Below are positions 44,092 to 47,946 of a stretch of 47,946 bases of DNA, one piece after another. A program made the position numbers and the translations under genes. Numbering within the stretch: position 1 is the first letter of the stretch; each line of letters begins with the position of its first letter. The notes beneath the pieces were generated by a model. That model was not told where the DNA came from. It saw only the letters and a list, made by a program, of their open reading frames with translations, and did no database searches. The stretch comes from Desulfovibrionaceae bacterium (GTDB taxonomy: Bacteria; Desulfobacterota; Desulfovibrionia; Desulfovibrionales; Desulfovibrionaceae). The stretch spans positions 1 through 47,946 of the forward strand of contig JADFXV010000015.1 of the NCBI GenBank assembly GCA_015233395.1. Reading direction: 5' to 3'.

Positions 44092-44550
44092 ATGACATTT
44101 CGAGGCCACTCCTACCGCAACCTCGATCCCAAGGGTCGAATGATGTTGCCGCCCGAATTCCGGGAGGTGGTCCTGGCGCATTCTCCGGACGGGCGCGTGA
44201 TGCTCACCAATTTCGACGGCTGCGTCACCGGGTATCCCCTGCCCGAGTGGGAGCGCATCGAGGAAAGTTTCCAGCGCATCAACGTGCTCGACGCGCGGCT
44301 TCGCAATCTGCAGCGGTTCATCGTGTCCGGAGCTCTGGAAGCGACCCTGGACAAACAGGGCCGTCTTCTGATTCCGCCGCATCTGCGCGGCTACGCCAAG
44401 CTGGACAAGGACGTGGTCCTGGCCGGCGTGGTCCGCAAGTTCGAGATCTGGGACAAGGGCGTTTACGAGCAGCGCCGCCTGGCCATGGAAGACGCCTTCG
44501 ACGTGGACATGGCCGCTCTGGCCCAGGGCGGCTTCGAGCTCAGGCTCTAA
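44092..44550 (+). CDS. mraZ: Transcriptional regulator MraZ
   Basis: 152 residues with two AbrB-like halves: FRGHSYRNLDPKGRMMLPPEFRE and LEATLDKQGRLLIPPHLR. First gene of the division/cell-wall cluster, binding repeats in its own promoter. Stop and next start overlap (TAATG), so rsmH is translationally coupled. Confidence 0.97.
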   Translation: MTFRGHSYRNLDPKGRMMLPPEFREVVLAHSPDGRVMLTNFDGCVTGYPLPEWERIEESFQRINVLDARLRNLQRFIVSGALEATLDKQGRLLIPPHLRGYAKLDKDVVLAGVVRKFEIWDKGVYEQRRLAMEDAFDVDMAALAQGGFELRL

Positions 44551-45527
44551 TGGAAAGCCCGGTCCATGTTCCTGTTTTGGCGAGTGAGATTCTAGAGTTG
44601 CTTGCGATAAAGCCCGGGGCCCGGGTTCTGGACGCGACCGTAGGCCTTGGCGGTCATGCCCGGGCCCTGCTGAACGCGGCCCCGGACGTGTTCCTGCTCG
44701 GCCTGGACCGCGACGAGCGGGCCTTGGAAGAGGCGGGGGCGCGCCTTGAGGAGTTCGGCGGCCGGGCGGCGCTGCGGCGCATGCGATTTAGCGAGTTTCC
44801 GGCGGCTTTGGAGGAGATGGGCTGGGACGGACTGGACGCGGTCCTGGCCGACCTGGGGGTGTCGTCGATGCAGCTTGACGATGCGGGACGGGGATTTAGT
44901 TTTCTGGCCGACGGGCCGCTCGACATGCGCATGGGCGCGTCCGACGGCCTGGCGCCGGCTTCCCGGCTCGTGAACAAGGCCTCTTTCGAGGAATTGCGCC
45001 GGATCATCGGCGAATACGGGGAAGACCCGATGGCCGGGCGCATCGCCCGGGCCATCAAGGCGGCGCGGGAGAAGGCTCCGATCGAAACCACCGTCCGGCT
45101 CGCCGCCGTCGTCGAGGCGGCCTATCCGGCCAAGTGGCGCGCGCTCGCCCGCAACCATCCGGCCACGCGCACCTTCCAGGCTTTGCGCATGGCCGTGAAC
45201 CGCGAACTCGACGATTTGGCCGCCTTTCTTTCAAATATCGTGGATTATCTGCGGCCCGGAGCGCGTTTGGCGGTGATTTCCTTTCATTCGCTCGAGGACA
45301 GGCTGGTCAAGCAGGCCTTCCGCCGCGAGGCCGCCGGTTGCGTCTGTCCGCCGGGCGCGGCCCGCTGCGTTTGCCGGGGCATGCCCCGGCTGGCCATTGT
45401 GACCAAGAAGCCGCTTACCGCCTCCGCCTCCGAGGTGGCCGCCAACTCCAGGAGCCGCAGCGCCAAGCTCAGGGTCGCCGAGCGGCTTGCGCAGGCGCCC
45501 GCCGCAGCGCGGCCGGAGGGCGCGTGA
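44550..45527 (+). CDS. rsmH: 16S rRNA (cytosine-1402-N4)-methyltransferase RsmH
   Basis: 325 residues. Motifs HVPVLASEILELL, LDATVGLGGHARALL, ADLGVSSMQLDDAGRGFSF, DMRM and RTFQALRMAVNRELD are diagnostic. A CVCPPGAARCVC cysteine pair-of-pairs near the C-terminus is the usual family segment. Overlaps mraZ by 1 base and the next gene by 4. Confidence 0.97.
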   Translation: MESPVHVPVLASEILELLAIKPGARVLDATVGLGGHARALLNAAPDVFLLGLDRDERALEEAGARLEEFGGRAALRRMRFSEFPAALEEMGWDGLDAVLADLGVSSMQLDDAGRGFSFLADGPLDMRMGASDGLAPASRLVNKASFEELRRIIGEYGEDPMAGRIARAIKAAREKAPIETTVRLAAVVEAAYPAKWRALARNHPATRTFQALRMAVNRELDDLAAFLSNIVDYLRPGARLAVISFHSLEDRLVKQAFRREAAGCVCPPGAARCVCRGMPRLAIVTKKPLTASASEVAANSRSRSAKLRVAERLAQAPAAARPEGA

Positions 45528-46009
45528 AGGCGGTCTCCGGCAGTTGGGTCGCGGTCATGATTTTGCTTTTTGCGGCCGCCCTGGCGCAGGGGCTCGGGCT
45601 GGTCTGGGTGAATATCGAGCGGGTCGATCTGGCCTATGAGATCAAGAAGCTCCAGACCCAGGCCGACAACGCCCAGACGCTGATCGCGAAGTTGCAGGTG
45701 GAGCGCGACAACCTAATCAACCCCAGGCGCCTTGACCAGCTGGCCAAGGATTACGGCCTGGGTCCGGCCAAGCCGGGACAAATCAGGCGTTTCACCGAGG
45801 ATGGCAAGGAAGTCGCGGCCATCGCCTTGCCCGGCCAAAATCCGGCGGATCAGCAAAAGGCGCGCCAGGAAAGCAAAGAGGCCGACCGCAAGAAGGCCGA
45901 GGCCAAAGAGATCAAAAAGGCCGAGGACAAGGAAATGAAGAAGGCCGAGGACAAGGAAAAAAAGAAGCCCAGGCCGCTTGAGCAGCCGGCGGCCGCACCG
46001 GCCCAGTGA
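45524..46009 (+). CDS. ftsL: FtsL-like division protein with Lys/Glu-rich tail
   Basis: 161 residues, GTG start overlapping the rsmH stop (GTGA). One membrane segment (8-29), then a coiled-coil-forming stretch (34-66, heptads of Leu/Ile) as in FtsL, with the typical NPRRLDQLAKDYGLGPAKPGQI region. The C-terminus (from about 110) is a charged repeat, with KKAEAKEI, KKAEDKEM and KKAEDKEK in tandem, then a Pro/Ala end. The tail is longer than in most FtsL proteins. Assignment rests on topology and gene order. Confidence 0.8.
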   Translation: MKAVSGSWVAVMILLFAAALAQGLGLVWVNIERVDLAYEIKKLQTQADNAQTLIAKLQVERDNLINPRRLDQLAKDYGLGPAKPGQIRRFTEDGKEVAAIALPGQNPADQQKARQESKEADRKKAEAKEIKKAEDKEMKKAEDKEKKKPRPLEQPAAAPAQ

Positions 46010-46099
46010 CATAAGAAGGCAATGGCCAAGCGCGGGAAAACCCGCGTGCGCCGGAGACAGCCTCCGGCGGCAGCGTAAACCAAGGACGAAGGCAAGCCC

Positions 46100-47946
46100 A
46101 TGGCCAGGCCCAGCAGCCAGCAGATCCGAGACTACAGCCGCATGCGACTTTTGATCGTGGGTTGCTTTTTCTCTTTGGTCTGGGTCGCGCTGTGGGCCAG
46201 GGCGGGATTTCTGCAAATCGTGCGCGGCCCGGAACTCGCCCAGATGGCCCTGCGCCAGCACGTTTCCTCCGAGATGGAGATGGGACGTCGCGGCGAGATC
46301 GTGGACCGCAACGGGCTGGTTCTGGCCCAAAGCGTCGAATTCGTCGGCGTCTACGCCCGGCCCAACGAGATGCGCGACATCCCGGCCGCCGCCGCCACCT
46401 TGGCCAAGATCCTGGAGGAACCGGCCAAGGACATCGCCAAAAAACTCGCTTCCAACGAACATTACGTCTTTGTCGAGCACAAGATCGGCGACAAGCCGGC
46501 GGCCAAAATCAAGGAAGCGGCCATTCCCGGCGTCTATCTGGTCGAGGAATACGGCCGGTCGTACCCCAACAAGCATCTGGCCGGGCAACTGCTCGGGTTC
46601 GTGGGACAGGACGACGACGGCCAGGAGGGCCTGGAGCAGGCCTTCCAGGCGCGCCTGGCCGGGAAAAAAGCCGTGTTCACCGTGCAGCGCGACGCCTCGG
46701 GCCGCAAACTCTATCTGGACGACCAGGGCCGAGAGGTGGTCACCAACGGCCGCGACGTGGCCCTGACCATCGACGCGCAGGTCCAGTATTTCGCCGAGGA
46801 GGCGCTGGCCCGGGCCGTGGTCGAAAACAAGGGCAAGGCCGGAGTCTGCCTGGTGGTCCACGTGCCCAGCGCCGAGATCCTGGCCTGGGCCAACTATCCC
46901 TTTTTCAATCCCAACGCCTTTGACCGCAAGAAGCCCGAACAGTGGCGCAACCATCTGGCGCTCGACGTGATCGAGCCGGGCTCGACCATGAAGCCCATCC
47001 TGATCGCCGGCGCCCTGCAGGAAAACGTGGTCAAGCCCGACACCCAGTTCTTCTGCGAAAACGGCCGCTGGAATTACGCCGACACCACCATCCGCGACAC
47101 CCACCCCTACGATACCCTGCCGGTGGACAGGATCATGCGCTATTCGAGCAACATCGGCGCGGCCAAGATCGGCTTGCTCATGGGCGCGAACCGGCTGCAT
47201 GCGTATTTCGAGCGGGTCGGCTTCGGCGAGCGCACCGGCCTGCCTCTGCCCGGCGAGGCCAGGGGGCTTTTGCGCTCCGCCAAGCAGTGGGCCAAGATCG
47301 ATCTGGCCACGGCCAGTTTCGGCCAGGGCGTGGGCGTCACTCCCTTGCAGTTGGCCCAGGCCTATCACGTGCTCGCCAACGGGGGCTTGTACACGCCGCT
47401 CAAACTCGTGCGCGATCCGGGCGGCGAACGCTACGCCACCCAGGCCGATCATAGGGTCTTTGAGCCCAAAATCGTCGCTACCGTGCAGCAGATGATGCGC
47501 GAAGTCGTGGAAGAGGAGAAGGGAACCGGCGTCAAGGCGCGCATCGCCGGCCTGGACACCGGCGGCAAGACCGGCACCGCCCAGAAGGCGGGCAAGCGCG
47601 GCGGCTATGTCGAAAAGTACCTGGCCTCGTTTATCGGCTTCATTCCGGCGATCAACCCCGAATATCTGGTCATGGTCATGGTCGACGAGCCCGAGCCCTG
47701 CCACTATGGCGGCGTCGTCGCCGCCCCGGCGGTGCGCGAGGTGGCCCTTAAGACCATGGCTTATCAGGGCAAGATGCCCGAGACCGTGAAATTGGCCGAA
47801 CTGCGCCCCCAGACGCAACCGTCCGCTCCGGCCTTCTCCCGCCAGGCGGAAGCCAGGCGGCCAAGCGCGGCCGCAGCGCTTTCGACGACCAGAACCGGCG
47901 CTTTGCCCGCGAGTTCGGGCAATTCGCGCTCGGCGAGCACTACGGC
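46100..47946 (+). CDS. ftsI: Penicillin-binding protein (FtsI/PBP3-type transpeptidase), 3' end cut by window
   Basis: 615 codons are present with no stop before the window end. Membrane anchor at 16-38 (LLIVGCFFSLVWVALWARAGF); PBP dimerisation region (GRRGEIVDRNGLVLA, about 60-75); transpeptidase domain with the catalytic SxxK in EPGSTMKP (S295, K298), SSN (349-351) and KTGT (K490). These are septal peptidoglycan synthesis enzymes. The last 60 residues are a Pro/Ala/Ser-rich tail. AAGG lies 8 bases upstream of the ATG at 46100. No PASTA domain is visible so far, but the end is missing. Confidence 0.95.
   Translation, partial: MARPSSQQIRDYSRMRLLIVGCFFSLVWVALWARAGFLQIVRGPELAQMALRQHVSSEMEMGRRGEIVDRNGLVLAQSVEFVGVYARPNEMRDIPAAAATLAKILEEPAKDIAKKLASNEHYVFVEHKIGDKPAAKIKEAAIPGVYLVEEYGRSYPNKHLAGQLLGFVGQDDDGQEGLEQAFQARLAGKKAVFTVQRDASGRKLYLDDQGREVVTNGRDVALTIDAQVQYFAEEALARAVVENKGKAGVCLVVHVPSAEILAWANYPFFNPNAFDRKKPEQWRNHLALDVIEPGSTMKPILIAGALQENVVKPDTQFFCENGRWNYADTTIRDTHPYDTLPVDRIMRYSSNIGAAKIGLLMGANRLHAYFERVGFGERTGLPLPGEARGLLRSAKQWAKIDLATASFGQGVGVTPLQLAQAYHVLANGGLYTPLKLVRDPGGERYATQADHRVFEPKIVATVQQMMREVVEEEKGTGVKARIAGLDTGGKTGTAQKAGKRGGYVEKYLASFIGFIPAINPEYLVMVMVDEPEPCHYGGVVAAPAVREVALKTMAYQGKMPETVKLAELRPQTQPSAPAFSRQAEARRPSAAAALSTTRTGALPASSGNSRSASTT

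Noticed and set aside
45713-47818. Minus-strand frame of about 700 codons
   Set aside because: Antisense to ftsL and ftsI, whose catalytic motifs are intact.

Overview
The window looks like chromosomal DNA from a GC-rich sulfate-reducing member of the Desulfovibrionaceae. Pointers are a periplasmic formate dehydrogenase with an in-frame selenocysteine UGA, the siroheme-dependent (Ahb) heme pathway, a TrmD fused to a second SPOUT methyltransferase domain, heme- and cysteine-rich sensor kinases, and very dense two-component and cyclic-di-GMP signalling. The genus is inferred; nothing here fixes the species.

Layout. 1-1330: a structured dispersed repeat, a PilZ protein and tRNA-Ser(UGA). 1385-7961 (minus): a sulfide:quinone oxidoreductase (SQR) operon that continues into DUF1641, a lone receiver, a receiver-PAS-kinase hybrid and a membrane kinase with a CxxCH heme site. 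7962-8346: a sigma-54-type promoter and two near-identical palindromes. 8347-11392 (minus): an NtrC-type activator with its PAS kinase, the likely regulators of the SQR operon. 11597-11876: a transposase-less mobile element with an 8-bp target duplication. 12005-23313 (minus): a urea uptake and hydrolysis block, urtABCDE-ureDABCEFG. 23705-26004 (minus): a small secreted protein, rplS and trmD. 26259-29822: a TauE/DUF1634 exporter pair, a cysteine-rich lipoprotein, a cupin and a diguanylate cyclase. 30161-34096 (minus): fdhAB, with a second copy of the structured repeat filling the fdhA-fdhB gap. 34378-38754 (minus): hemB, a GGDEF protein, ahbD, ahbB and rpe. 39043-43753: wrbA, an M23 peptidase, a methyltransferase, a response regulator and an HD-GYP protein. 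44092-47946 (plus): the start of the division/cell-wall cluster, mraZ-rsmH-ftsL-ftsI, with ftsI cut by the window end.

How the parts fit. The most coherent circuit joins the sigma-54 pair to the SQR operon. The activator carries GAFTGA; the only sigma-54-like promoter found between it and SQR has correct -24/-12 spacing; and two TGCAACCYTGGTTGCG palindromes lie about 105 and 250 bp upstream of the predicted start. The operon itself encodes sensors with heme and cysteine motifs, suggesting redox or sulfide feedback. Cyclic-di-GMP signalling recurs: a PilZ receptor, two GGDEF proteins (one inside the heme operon) and an HD-GYP protein.

Non-coding structure is unusually rich: a multi-hairpin repeat with compensatory base changes between copies, two intergenic 21-bp perfect hairpins of the same design, a CCAAAGGGGC palindrome family, a leader shared by two signalling genes, and a clear SECIS hairpin.
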